64,000 bases of DNA from Phaseolus vulgaris (GCF_000499845.2 NC_023753.2:4300791-4364790); one strand, 5' to 3'. Shown: positions 14,497 through 28,620, counted from the stretch's first letter. Notes: a model not told the origin generated them from the sequence alone. Translations and numbers: made by a program.

Positions 14497-14498
<2 letters not shown>
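13060..14498. other. XTH upstream region and intergenic DNA
   Basis: Contains the promoter side of the reverse-strand XTH gene and then AT-rich sequence with no coding signal. Short open frames at 13064-13249 and 13246-13491 are of low-complexity composition and have no recognisable domain. Confidence 0.6.

Positions 14499-14578
<80 letters not shown>
14499..14578 (+). tRNA. tRNA-Leu (anticodon UAG)
   Basis: An 80-nt cloverleaf of type II with a long variable arm. The acceptor stem pairs GACAGTT (14499-14505) with AGCTGTC (14571-14577), including one G-T pair, and the discriminator is A14578. The D arm contains TGGCCGAGTGGTCTAAGG (A-box). The anticodon stem CCAGA/TCTGG encloses the loop TTTAGGC, giving anticodon TAG, which reads CUA leucine codons. 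The T arm is GTGGGTTCAAATCCCAC (B-box GGTTCAAATCC). There is no intron. A run of T follows a few bases after the 3' end, as expected for RNA polymerase III termination. The 63-residue open frame across it is incidental. Confidence 0.97.
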
Positions 14579-16990
14579 TTATTATGTTTTTCATTTTTTC
14601 AAGTTTCATTTATTGTTGATATAACTTATAAGGGTCAAATATAATTAAAAGAATTCCATGATTATATTATAATAGGAATATTCGTTACATTTAAAAATAT
14701 TACAATTCAATTCAACTTAAATAAATCGGATTATAGTTTAACTAAATTTAATTCAACCTAATCTCACTCAATTTTCTATATGTTAATGTAAAAGTAAACT
14801 CGATCCTTATTAAATAAGATTAATATTAATGGTCATAATAATAAGAATAATAATAATTTATTTATTTATTATTCTATTAACTAAATTATATTTTGAAAAG
14901 TTCAATTATTTAATTTTTCAAATATTAAAAAATATAATATATTTTTAAAAATAAAATTATTCCTACGTAATTCAATCGGTAGACCGAAAGCATAATATAA
15001 TTTTTCGTTCTTGTTATTCATTATACGTCAATATCACAAGTTTTTAAGAAAAAAATACATTTTAAAATAGCAACAGACAATAGATACATTAATTTATTGT
15101 GAATTTAAATTATAGTTCATTTCAAATTAAAATAATTACAAGTATGTTTTATTCAGTCGTTATTAATCGACTGTATTTTACTGAGGCAAAACTACGTGTT
15201 TATTTTATACAAGAGTGAATGCATTTCGATATATGGTTCTCAATATTGATTTTTACAAAAGTTAATCATAAATCAACTTCAAATCGATTTATAAGCACTC
15301 AATTTTATAATTTATAATGTTACTATTTATAGTTATATGAAATTTTTAATATATTTTCTTACATAGATACTTATTAGCTTGTATACACTATATATTTAAG
15401 CAAATTCTCTCTCCATCTCAATATCTTACCCTTATACTTTCATATTAATTTGAAAAGTCAATTTTAACTTTTTTAAAAAAATTTAAATATCCTAAATAAG
15501 ACATAATCTCACTTATTTAAATAATCTTAGTTGCACTCTGCATTCTCATATTTTCTTTTCGGTCCATACATTTGTCCAGAACTTCCATTTTCTTTCCGGT
15601 CCATACATTTGTCCAGAACTTCCATTCTTCTCTAGTTGTAGCATTTAGGAGAATAGTTATATCATTTGAGTATGTGTGAAAGAGTTTATAAGAAGATTCG
15701 TTATATTTGATGCAGTGCAAATATGATTTTTTTTTTAATTTTGTATTTCATTTTTGCACATTACTAGTTCTTTTTTGAGTTTTGTGGCTTTCAAAAAAAT
15801 GAACAAAAACACAATCATCACAAGTAAAAACACCACAAAACTTACTCCAACCACCAGCATTCACTATCAGTCATCATCACCACTTGAAAATGAAGAAGAA
15901 GTATCACACTCTCTATCATACTTAAAAGGGTATTGTTTATTAGAAATCTCATATTGACGGAAGATAAAGACATTTAATATATAAGTGGATGTAAAGCACA
16001 CTTTATAAATTGATTTTATAAGATTTAATTAGAGTTAAAATTCACTTTTTAATATTTTAATATTGTATCAGAGTGATTTATAATCTATTTATAATCTATG
16101 TTGGTTAAGAGCCTTTTATATTATATATAAATGTTTCAAGCATGTATTGAGTTATACAGATGAAATCATGTCAGCAGCAAAAAAAAAATTAAGGAAAATT
16201 TTCTATAAACTTTTATGAAGACACTGAAGCCGAATCAACCATTGTTGAATAATTAATGGACAGAGGAAAACAGATTTTGCTCCACAACACAACTAGCTTT
16301 TGTTGAAGCTACTCGTAATTGGGCCAGCAAACATCTAATGGACCCATAAGTTGGCATAAATGGATATTTTACAGGTGTCTCTTTAGGACTACCAGCAGCT
16401 ACCATTTACTTTTTGATTTCATTTTCTTTCATCTTTCTCACTTTTGTTTTTTCTTCTTTAGAGCTACATATCAACCACCACATAATTTAATTTTAGTAAT
16501 CAGTTTTATTTATTTTCATCATATAATTTTTCTTTTTTCAATTTTATTCTAAATTCTTTTTATCTAAATTCAAGTATTTATTCTACCTTCTTATATTACC
16601 ATAGATTTTTTTAAAAAAACTGTTAACTAACACATATACACTCAAACATTGAAAAAAACATGTAATGATATGATTTGTAATATATTATTCTATTATTTAA
16701 CATTTAATAAAATAATATCATAAAGAACTAAATAAAAAAATAATATCTTTTCTTGTCATTTTCTGTCTAAAAGCAACATAATTTGTTTTTGGTATTTATG
16801 ATCTGAAACATAATAAACAAATAACTTAAAAATGGTTTATGGCAGAGAAGACAAGTGATGGAACTGGTTCGTAATGGTAAACCATGGATTCTGGTGTGGA
16901 AAAGAAATCAACCACTTTACATGAAAATATCCCAAATGGAACGTTCTGCGCCTTTCAAATTCTATCTCCTCCTACACAAAAAAAACCATG
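14579..16990. other. intergenic AT-rich DNA with small repeats
   Basis: No gene was recognised. A two-copy 37-bp tandem repeat lies at about 15553-15626, built around GGTCCATACATTTGTCCAGA. The small open frames at 15517-15720, 15754-15957 and 16319-16552 run through these repeats or low-complexity sequence and lack recognisable domains. Confidence 0.6.
15945..16090 (-). repeat. reverse-oriented copy of the dispersed legume repeat
   Basis: Read on the reverse strand, the segment contains TGATACAATATTAAAA, GTGAATTTTAACTCTAATTA and CCACTTATATATTAAAT. It aligns in order with the copies at 5340-5955. It is the only copy in this orientation. No coding capacity. Confidence 0.55.
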
Positions 16991-17011
16991 GAGTTGATAG
17001 ATTTTTGAGCA

Positions 17012-18363
<1,352 letters not shown>

Positions 18364-18399
18364 ACTTTATCATCACATACCTTTTCTGTTTCACCTGCA

Positions 18400-19519
18400 G
18401 CCTATGATTTGAATTCTGGAATAAATAAAGAAAAGTGTGAATGATGAAGGATAAAGAGACGGTACCTGTTATGTCTGTGTTTGTGTGGATTGACAAATTG
18501 TCACCACCAGCCATGTAACTGTAAGTAAGCAGCCAAAAATCAAATTATCGGATCAAGAAGAGATAGGTTAAATTACCCTTCGGCCTGCTTGTTTGTGTTA
18601 AATCATAAAGAATTGTTTTATTCTATAAAAACAAGAGTTGCAGTATTTTTAATTGATTTTTTTTTTAAGTATGATATTTTGTTGTTAGAACATAGTTATT
18701 TCCAAAAACTTGATTGTGAAAAGATAATTTTTTGAAAAAAAGAAATATGTAATACCACAAACATTTTTAATAAAAAAAACTGTAAAAAGGGAGGGACATA
18801 TTGATGTTGAGTTTAATAAAAGCAACTTTTTTTTTTCAAATTGGTTGATTGTAGAAATACTCCCATTTACTTTTAGAATAAAGTTTGTCTCAAATTCCAA
18901 ATAGTTAAAACAATAATTCTACCACTTTTTTTAAAATAAAATATTACATTATAATAAAACAATAATTTACTTAAGTATTAAATAAATTGATTTCAAGATA
19001 TCATTTCTAAGTTCCGAATTATTTTTCACCCGTACCCGTATATTGATACTTTTAATTTAATTATTATACTTTTAATTTTAATTAAAAGAATCATATTTTT
19101 CATACTATCATGTTACGACCCTTAATATTATTATTTTAATATTTTTCATATTATATAACTACAAATTTATACTTTATTATATATTTATATTTAAATCTAT
19201 AACATTAAAAATTTATATCACTTTCATTAATTGTCAAAGTATCATTTTTCGTTAACAATTACCAATGTGATAAAAAAATATTATTATTTATGAATCTTAC
19301 ATGACACTATAAGAAAATCGTAAAATAAAAATCAATTTTAGAAACAAAAAATAATTAATTGTTATAATGACTAAATTAAAGATCATTTTAAAGACTCATT
19401 GTGTACTCAATACATTCATAACATGGTATCACATAGACAACAATTAACACAAGTTAAACTACTAAAAAAGGTCATAAGAATTCAAAGTTATTAACTAAAT
19501 ATTGAAACAAATACTCAAT

Positions 19520-19558
<39 letters not shown>

Positions 19559-21750
19559 ACGCACAAAATCAAATAACACATGAATCTCCATAACCAAAAT
19601 ATTCATCAAGGAATATTCATTGATGTCTTCCTGAAAATCTATATTAAGCATTATTTACTATATAGATTTAACACATGACTCATTTTAACACCTCAGATAT
19701 GCAACCTGACTCATAGTCTACATGACTTAGACCATTAATGAAGTTATGAGATCTTTGTTATAATATAAACATTTTCTCAATACTTATGAACAATAGTGGT
19801 CCACATATCATTCCAGATTTGTGACTTCAAAATCACACCTCATACATAATCATGTCATTTCATGCATATCATACATTTCATAAAAAACAATAATCACTCA
19901 AGCACAAAATGAAACATTTTTACCTAACACACTTATATACAACAACTACATTGGAACATACCAAGTGAAGATAACTTAAACTGAGATATCATATTATAGT
20001 TTCACTTGGGTGAAAATAATTTCGCTAGGTGAGGGTATTATATGAGCAGTGACTCAGACGCTATTTCGTTGGAGTAAGGGCATCAAATGATACTCTCACT
20101 AAAATTATTCAGATGAAATCACAACAGTGGCCTTGTTATTTAAACGTAACTACCTCCATATATTTTTAAAACATATTTTTTTTATCTAAAACACTATATT
20201 CTTTCTTTCCAATATGATATTTGATTTTACATTTGACTCAAGACTCGATGGAAGTCTAGATTTAGACAAACATGAAGGGACCCTAGTTTTACAAATAAAA
20301 CGAAGGCTATGAAAGTATTATGATCATGGAAAGCGCCAGATGCATGCACATTTGAAGTTGCTCAGAGTCTAAATGTTTACTGGAAGCGTCAAATGCAAAT
20401 GCAAAAGAGGTTTTTCAGATTTACAAACAATTTGAGCACTTAAAATGCAACTGAAGTCCAACAAATTCCTCAAATTATTGGGGAACATTAGATGTTGATG
20501 CAATTTTTTTGGTTTCCTGTTGAATATCTTTACTCTGACATGCAACCCCAAAGCTTTAGACTCACATGCAACTCACAATATTCAAAATTAGTCGGTGTGG
20601 AAAGATAATACTACAAGGATTTTTACAAGAAAGTACTATACCTTTAAGCTTACTAACTACAACTTCCTTACCTTAATTTTGCTTCTTTTTCGAGAAGATT
20701 TCATGCACCGAGGTTGCTTGACACTCCAAAGCTTCATTTGAAAATTGTTTTAATGAGAACATTACTTGGTATTCCAAGTAACAAGTAGTGTGGTGTTTCA
20801 AGTAAGAAAGAGTGCTCAAATAGGAGTTTAAGATGAAATAGTAGGAAAAAAAATTCTTCCTTAACAATTAGTTTAGCGAGATGCATTATTCAAAACAAAA
20901 AACTCTTCCTTATACAAATAAACAACTACATATTTAATTAAAAGTTAGGTGATTCAAAAAATATTTTTGTACTTGTATAGGTAAATATGACCTAGATAGT
21001 ACCTGAAACTGGTTGTACAATTGCTGACGTGTTGGTGATATCCTTGCTCCTTTCTTCAAGTCTTATTCCTCAATTTCTAGTGCTCGGTCGTGGTTGACCT
21101 GGAATAGGTAATTCGACGATCAAGTAAGTACTCTGTGTAAAAAGTGTATGTTTGTAAACTGATTAAAGCGTACCTTACACCTCTGTAGATAATTTATTTA
21201 CAGTGTTTAGTCATAGACCCTTGTTGCAATGGGCTGAATCAATCAAATATCAGTTGTTAATTGATTTATAGCACGATTCTCAATTTATAGGGAGATATAT
21301 TAGTATATTAAAGAATATTTGGAATATCTTTCAATTGTTCACTGTTTGATTAATTTCTTAGAACATAATTTGGGATCTTATTACGACTCATCAAGAGTTC
21401 CTCATAACTGTCGTTGTCATTGTTGTCATCATTAGTTTCGAAGTATGTTTTAACACGATCGGTCGGTCACCGGTACCGATCGGTACAATTTTAATTTTTT
21501 AAACAACAAATATTTTCTATAACTCATATGATAAAACATATCATTTGCATTAATATTCATAAAAGTATTTACATAATTTTTAATTATTCTTTTAACTTTT
21601 AAAGAGATTAATTCCAAATTATTTTTCTCTGAAAGGAGGGGTCAATTTATTAGCATGTTTCATTAGAACTAGTAATTTGGCATCACAAGACAAAAACAAA
21701 AAAACTTTAGAGAGAGAGAGAGAAAGTGAAAGAGTAAATTTAAATTATAA
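18400..21750. other. gene-free region with TA microsatellite and repeat fragments
   Basis: No gene was recognised. A (TA)n tract spans 19523-19555. A CACTATAAGAAAATCG start at about 19306 followed by AATCAATTTTAGAAAC matches the left end of the CACTA-type miniature elements described below, but no right end is visible. At 21450-21485 there is a short GC-rich palindromic stretch with TACCGATCGGTA. Short open frames at 18203-18900, 20369-20867 and 21669-21896 show no domain. Confidence 0.6.
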
Positions 21751-21761
21751 TAAACTATAAT

Positions 21762-21770
21762 TATATAAAC
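21762..21770 (+). promoter_or_regulatory. TATA box of the OST3-like gene
   Basis: TATATAAAC lies 133-141 bp before the start codon at 21903, in an otherwise A/T and AG-repeat-rich leader (GA tract at 21711-21723). Position and sequence fit a core promoter; the transcription start is not known. Confidence 0.5.
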
Positions 21771-21902
21771 GTTTCTGGGAGTGGAAATTGGGGTATTTTT
21801 TAGGAGTGTTTGATATTGTGAAAGACTGAGAGTCTTTCTCTTGTTGTGCTCCGTGCAATCGTAGACTTCCAAACCGTCTCCTCCAATCCCATCCATTGAA
21901 CA

Positions 21903-22910
21903 ATGTCTCCATTCCGGAAGCTCCTATTGCTGATCCTCACGGTGGTCGTCTCCTCCGCGGCGGCCTCCAACGATGAAAGAGTGAGCGAATTGCTCTCCCT
22001 TCAAGCCAGATCCAAATCGGGCATAATCCGTCTCAACGACCAATCGCTCTCCCGCTTCCTCACCTCCGTCAAAACCCCGCGGCCATACTCCATCCTCCTC
22101 TTCTTCGACGCCGCGCAGCTCCACGACAAGCCGGAGCTCCGCCTCACCGAACTCCGCAACGAATTCGCCATCGTCTCTTCCTCTTTCCTCACCAATAACC
22201 CTTCTTCTAGTTCCAAACTCTTCTTCTGTGACATCGAGTTCAAGGAGTCCCAGCTCAGCTTCTCTCAATTCGGCGTCAACGCCCTCCCTCACATTCGCCT
22301 AATTGGGCCCAACATGTCCCTGAAGGACTCCGAGCCCATGGACCAGGGCGACTTCTCCCGACTCGCTGAGTCCATGGCCGAGTTCGTCGAGGCCAAGACC
22401 AAAATCTCCGTGGGTCCCATCCACCGTCCCCCCGTCTTCTCGCGCAACCAGTTGATCCTCATCGCGGTTGTCATCCTCATCTGGATCCCATTTTTCATCA
22501 AGAAGGTTCTCACGGGGCAGACCCTTCTCCACGACCCTAAGGTCTGGTTGGCCGGTTCCGTCTTCGTGTACTTCTTCAGCGTTTCCGGGGCTATGCATAA
22601 CATCATTCGCAAGATGCCCATGTTTCTCGTGGACCGCAACGACCCTTCCAAACTCGTGTTTTTCTACCAGGGTTCCGGGATGCAGCTTGGTGCAGAGGGT
22701 TTTGCCGTGGGGTCTCTTTACACTGTTGTGGGCCTTCTCTTGGCGTTTGTTACCCACGGGCTTGTCAGGGTTAGGAACGTGAGCGTGCAGCGGGTGGTTA
22801 TGATTTTCGCGCTCTTGGTTTCGTTTTTGGCCGTCAAGCAGGTTGTTCACTTAGATAACTGGAAGACGGGTTACGGGATTCATGGGTTTTGGCCCTCTAG
22901 CTGGAATTGA
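21903..22910 (+). CDS. oligosaccharyltransferase subunit OST3/OST6-like
   Basis: A single-exon gene of 335 residues. The family forms a subunit of the ER oligosaccharyltransferase that transfers the glycan to Asn in N-X-S/T sites; the lumenal thioredoxin-like domain helps hold acceptor polypeptides. A signal peptide covers residues about 1-22. The thioredoxin-like domain spans about 28-165, then four membrane spans lie near 183-199, 214-229, 266-284 and 297-313. The GSGMQLGAEGFAVG loop and the C-terminal DNWKTGYGIHGFWPSSW are strongly conserved. There is only one cysteine (C109): the place where yeast Ost3/Ost6 and animal TUSC3/MAGT1 carry CXXC reads FFDAAQLHD here, so the redox motif is absent, as I recall for Arabidopsis homologues. 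The region following the stop has no further exon. Confidence 0.95.
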   Translation: MSPFRKLLLLILTVVVSSAAASNDERVSELLSLQARSKSGIIRLNDQSLSRFLTSVKTPRPYSILLFFDAAQLHDKPELRLTELRNEFAIVSSSFLTNNPSSSSKLFFCDIEFKESQLSFSQFGVNALPHIRLIGPNMSLKDSEPMDQGDFSRLAESMAEFVEAKTKISVGPIHRPPVFSRNQLILIAVVILIWIPFFIKKVLTGQTLLHDPKVWLAGSVFVYFFSVSGAMHNIIRKMPMFLVDRNDPSKLVFFYQGSGMQLGAEGFAVGSLYTVVGLLLAFVTHGLVRVRNVSVQRVVMIFALLVSFLAVKQVVHLDNWKTGYGIHGFWPSSWN

Positions 22911-25900
22911 GGTTTGATGACGCTTCTGGGTCTGATTCCCATTTTGAAATCTAAACATTAGCTAAATGTCTTCTTATGTTGGAACTTTGTCGGATGGCAT
23001 ACTATATAGCTTGTTTTTTAGTACTAAAGTTTTTATTATCCGGGTACTACATTTTCGCTTGATGTGTTATCATTATTAGTTGTGATTGCATAATGCTGAA
23101 TTGCATTGTTCTGAATTGCTGCTGCTAAATTGATTGTTATATTAGTCTTGTGTCGAACCATTCCTTTTAATGATCTATTGATCTTCAAGCTGACGTATGC
23201 TGTCGTGCTGCAAGTGCATGATTGATATCTAGGACGTGGTTGGTGTGAACTCAAAACTGCAATCCATAGTTTCTTATCAAGTTGCTTAAGTTCAGCAAAA
23301 TTTGATCCGCTTGGCACTTCCGTTTAGAATATACAACTTGCACTTTAGAGAGCCTAATTATGTTTCCTCTGGTACAGAATTGACAGAACCAGAAGTTTAT
23401 GCAGAAGTATGGTCATACCTTGGGCTATAGCATTTGTTTTTGTCAGTACCATCATGCATTAGAATTGGTTAAATAGTGTTTCTTTACAAGGTCTTTTATT
23501 GATTATCACATCAAAGATCCTATGCTTCATTGTGAAATTTATAGTTTATTTTTATTTTATTGAGATATCCTAATGCATGAGTTAAATATGGTAATCTTCC
23601 AGAATCATTTTCAATATTTCCATGGTCATGCTTCCATCCTTTATGATAACACATTGTATTGATCGAGGAGGTATTTTTTTTTTACCTTTCTTTTTAGGTC
23701 GAAAATTCATTTGCTATTTAATTGTACATTGCATATTATCCTGTGAATTTTTGGGAAATTCTGGTTGTGATTGGTGTCAGATGGAATTTTATCATCATTC
23801 ATCTTCTACACCACCGCGTCTTGGAAGTCTATTTTTTGGTATTCATACTTTAGTCAGTGGGTTTAATATCTAATTTCTCCTTTTTCTACACTTGAGTCTG
23901 TCTGGCTTAGTAGGTAGAAACGGGCAGGTGAAACAAGCGGGTTGGAATTATTTTCAACCGGAGAAAATTAGTTATATATCCTTTTTCTGTCTTTTCATAT
24001 TTTTGTTATGCCAAGCAACTGTAAAATGACTTTCATTCCAAGGTTTTACCTTCCCACTTCCAACCTCTCAACATGCAAGTGGTTTATAGCTGTAAGGGAT
24101 CTGTGCATGCAAATTGGCTATCACGGAAAGAAATGGCGTCTGTCATCATTTTGATGGTTAAATTAGATCTAGTGGGATATCCATGTTCTCTACTTTGATC
24201 GCTCTATCAGCATTTAAAATTCATGGGTATAGATAAGATTATATGTTGAATCGGAATTTGCTGCAGTCACAAATCCATATATCAACCACAGACCACAGTC
24301 AGCAAACTAAGTTGTTAGATGAAGATGAGATTAAATGCCTTATATTTAAAGTGTTTCAAATCTGATTTACTGGAATTGGAATCAAAATCATTTGTTCATC
24401 ATCCATCAACTCCGATTTGTTGACTGGTGTGATTTCATGAATTTGTGACTGCAGCATATTTGAGTTGATTAGATTTCCAGTTAGACGTACTCAATTTTTT
24501 AGTTCGAAAATATATCTGTTTTGGATTTTCTGATGTATTGTGTTAAAAACCTTCTTGTGTTGAACGGTCAACCTAATGGCCGATGTTGGTGTAAGGTGTA
24601 AAGTTCTAGAACAGTGGGAAATTTTAAGTTTGTAATTGTTTTGTCACATAAAATAAAGTTTTTTTTAGCTTTTTCACGGCAACCTGATTTACTGTTGCTG
24701 ATTCAACTCTGCTTTCAGCATGCGTTCTGCATTTCACTATAATGTGTTAAATAACGTGGGATCCTGAGGCAATGTTTGGATTGATGATAGGATATAGAAT
24801 GGAGGAGGAAAGTAAGTGGACACTTTTGTTTGAATTTTATACATTAGGATGGAGTTCATTGAAAAGTAATGGGTAAAGATTCATTCTATTTTGTTACACA
24901 ACCATTTTTCATCCCCTTCACTTTGAGAGTGTGTGATGGAACATCAATATTTTATCATGTATTGACTTTTTTAGCATTGTTGTTGTTAGGGAAACGACAA
25001 GGAATCCTTCCCACTTTAGGGACAGAATTGATTATGGGTATTAGTTGTGAAGAGAATGGTTGATGTAACTAGAATGCCCTTACATGAACCTAAAGGATGC
25101 ATTATTTATAATTCAAGAAATATTTAAAAAATGCAGTAAAGTTGAGTTGAGAAAGAGAGGAGATAGATTTTTTTTTATCCTGGTTTCACCAAACCTAAGT
25201 CTAGTCCCAGCAAAATATGTTTAAATTCTTCATTAAAATCTATAAATCCTTGCAATTAAACAAGTAAGTCAACTTTTGACCTACACAAAAGGCCTTTTAG
25301 AAACCCTTAGGAAGTCTACAAAGAAACTTAATACAAATATATTGCTTAGAAAACCTATTTCGTATCTATACCAAAACGTAATGCTTGAGAGGATATCATT
25401 TGAATGTGATACAATTGAAGTTCCCTTTTTTTATATGAAATTTTATAATTTTTAGAAAATTTTACAATTAATTTAAATTGAGTCAATTAAATAAATGATG
25501 TCAAGTTGACAATGTATTAATCTTAATTGAAATAATAAAAAGATAATATGAATTCAAGAGAGGAAATGGAGTAAGAATAATTTCATATTCTTGTATTTTA
25601 GGTTAATTGTAAAATAATTTTAATTAGTCAAATTACTCTTTTAATTTAATTATTTTAAATTATATTCAAACTATTTTTTTTCATTAAAAATCTTTGTAAA
25701 AGTAAAACCATTCTCCATCCACAAGCTTTTGACATTGAAAAACTGTTTCCCTCACATTTAAATGGTATTTTAACAATTTGGTATTTACCTATAAAGTGTG
25801 TCATATGTGATCTATGACAACAAAACCAGGGAGGGAGAAAGAAAGCTAAATAAAACACAGACAAATTGGGAGAAGTATAACTATAATGAAAGAGCAGACA

Positions 25901-26190
25901 AAAATCATAGATATTTTCTGTGCATGAGTAGTGAGTGCAGGAAAGTAGTTAGTTTCTTTTTTCAATATTATTTATTTGTATTCTTTTTTTTAAGATTAAC
26001 TACGTGTAGTTATATAATTTATAGCGTACATATGAGCTAATAGTTCCGTGATGATGTAAATGTCGCTCTCAATAAATATAACCACAAGGTAAAAAAAAAT
26101 TAAGAACGAAAGAATCACTTTTGTGTCAAAGTAATCGATTATTAACAGTGTTTTGTGAAATCAATTGCAGTCTCATATTAGCTACGACAT
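22911..26190. other. gene-free region after OST3-like gene
   Basis: After the 3' UTR there is unstructured, moderately AT-rich sequence. The short frames at 23036-23317, 23622-23873, 24869-25063 and 25798-26040 have no recognisable domains. A segment from about 24772 (GTTTGGATTGATG) to about 25195 (reverse GTTTGGTGAAACCAGG) has weakly similar inverted ends and could be a miniature transposon, but I could not establish a target duplication. Confidence 0.5.
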
Positions 26191-26329
26191 TGCTAAAAAA
26201 TTCCGAAAGTGTGGGTTACTCTTCTTTTGGGTCGTATTAACAGCCTAAAAGATGTGCTTTCAAGAGAAAACAGGCTCATCAAAGAAAGATATTGCGTTCT
26301 ACACCCCGTGTTTTTAAAACTGTACCCCC

Positions 26330-26620
26330 ATTTTCTATCCCTAAAAAATATATTCCAGATTGCACGTATGTATTTTTGGATCCATAAAATATATTCTTGA
26401 ATGTATAATCCAGAATTTAATGCATTTTTATTGCACAATCTGATATGTTTTTCTAGATTGAAAATACTTTCTAAAATGTACAATTCATAATATATTAATG
26501 TATTTTAAATTGTACATTCCGAAAAGTATTTCCAGACATGGATATCAGATTGTGCAATCCATAATACATGAATACATTCTAGACTGTATATTCCAGAATG
26601 TATGTGTTTTTTTGAAAAAA
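26330..26620. repeat. array of short degenerate palindromic motifs
   Basis: Within about 300 bp, variants of three short words recur in both orientations: ATTGTGCAATC, TGTA(C/T)ATTCC(A/G)(A/G)A and CCAGA(A/C)TGTA, mixed with ATACATTCTAGA-type words. It is not a clean tandem repeat. It lies next to the decayed Mutator-like element, and long terminal arms with internal short repeats are known in such elements, but no matching arm was found on the other side. Confidence 0.5.
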
Positions 26621-27099
26621 AAAGTTTGTACAAGACCAACATATGTGCGTGTAATTCATAACATTTGGGTAAACACTTGCATCCTACTATAATATAAAGA
26701 CCATAACTTAGCATCCGCATAATAGTATGTAAAATACAATGCCAATAGTTAGTATGGGACGACCATCATAAATTTTCACTTGCACTTAGTTGTTAACATA
26801 TGATATCAGTGAGTAGCCGTGAATACAAATGTTAAACATGACCACACACATTAGAAAATACTTGAACAAAATATGAATTGTGCACATGTCCTATACACAT
26901 GACTCGATTCAGACTAACATCCGTGAGAGGCTTACTTCGTAATGAGAATATCATGATATTTTGCCTCAATGATAAACACACTAAAATAACATTATATCTA
27001 CTAACAATCATGTATCTCATATCAGGCATAATTATCCATTTGTTCACACTAGCTTGTGAAAACATCAATGTGTTGGAAAAAAAATGTGTGACATGTGTC

Positions 27100-28620
27100 A
27101 TAACTTACCATTGACATCTCATCCATCAAAACTGGTCTTTTTAGTTGGTGTACCCATTCATAACCACCCAACAATGTAGCATATTCATCACGCCACAATT
27201 TAATTTCTTTAAACAAATCCTTTTTGATAATCGTCCATGAATCTTCCCCTATTCCCAGCAGTGTAGTTATAGATCGATAACTACAATGACCATCAATATT
27301 GACATTAATGACATTATGTATGTAAGGGTGAGTACTGAGATGAAACTAATCCAACATTGGAGTTGCTTTAATTCTCAAGAGGACTATCATTTCTTCCCTC
27401 TTATTGCTTGACTTCCATGTAAAATAACTATCATATATTGATTGAATGACATCAACATGCTCCAAATATAAGAGACCACACTTTGTAGATCTCACATTTA
27501 TATTTGCTCAACTTTTTTGGGATCCCTTGGTTTTCAATTTATCCACTAGTGCACACATTGATGTCATATTTGAGTATGTTATTTCATGGAACTTGGACTT
27601 AGTTGTTAATTTTCCCACAATGTCAACTTCTTTGAAACGATTCAAAATAACATCAAATTCTTTTTTAATAGACAACTCAAAGGATGAATCACACGATGAT
27701 ATGTCAGAAAAAATCAATTTGATCCACTTAACATGACTGGATTTAAGGGTATGTTATCGAGGTCTTCTCTCGCTAATTCACATGCACAAGGTAGATCGTG
27801 AGTACATTTGAGTGCACAACATAACATTCATTATCCATACCAACATGTCTAACTCAATCAAACTCCTCAAAAATGTAAATCAAAGCATATTTAGATATGA
27901 ATCCTTACAATCTTCTATATAAACTAACATTGAAAGTGCGACCCACAATTTACAAACTCTTCTAAAAGATGCCTTAATTTCATTTTGTGGCAAGCTAAGG
28001 ATGTTTTTGACAGCGTCCCAATAGGTACACAAGTCTCTCATACTATTTTCAAATACTTGCTTTAGGCTCCAATGAGCGAATTCTACCATGCGAAATGAAT
28101 GTGGAGTAAAAAAGTTTGTTCATTTATTAACAATGACTAAGGAATACATACAAAGTAATATACCTATTCGTCACCGTGTATTCTCATGCCTTAACCAAAT
28201 TTTCCTTGTGTGGAAGGATCCATGTGTCATTCATATAGTCAAAAAAATAATGGTCATAACAAACAAACAACTTCAAAATGTTTCACACATCCCACAAAAG
28301 CATCACAGTCTGCACAATCCATCACGTTGCATAGTGGCAACAACTGGTGTTAAGCATCGTGGCCAATTTGGGGAGGGGATCCTAAACTTACTTAGTCCAC
28401 GTCCGTGGGAAACCAACTTCAATACCCTCTCACAGTCTACAAGTTACATGGTTGGTGTAACTCTGTAATAATGACATATGAGTAGGTCTCTTAGGAAATC
28501 CTACTCCAATTTCCTCATGCTCTCCTATAGCATATGATGGCAAGACATCACCATCAATAGCAATGACGACAACTTGTTCTCTATCCTTTTTACATACCAA
28601 TTTTGTCGATTTCTATCTAG
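27100..28620 (-). pseudogene. decayed Mutator-like (MULE) transposase with OTU-like segment
   Basis: The reverse strand carries, in collinear order, pieces of a plant MULE protein broken by many stops and frame changes. From the start side these are HWSLKQVFENSMRDLC with CTYWDAVKNILSLPQNEIKA (about 28089-27930), a TFNVSLYRRL/SKYALIYIFEEFD segment, then FKEVDIVGKLTTKSKFHEI and TSMCALVDKLKTKGSQKS (about 27650-27510). Further on, NVNIDGHCSYRSI is followed by LLGIGEDSW and IKLWRDEYATLLGG (about 27310-27150). The last block matches the catalytic-Cys region of OTU-like protease domains found at the end of many plant MULE/FAR1-type proteins. No intact frame exceeds about 100 codons, so it is dead. 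Open frames on the + strand here are shadows. Terminal inverted repeats were not located. Confidence 0.75.

Noticed and set aside
14433..14624. 63-codon frame across the tRNA
   Set aside because: It is an accidental frame through tRNA-Leu(UAG), whose cloverleaf explains the sequence.
28088..28468. 126-codon + strand frame
   Set aside because: It is opposite the decayed MULE, which gives collinear transposase-like segments on the reverse strand.
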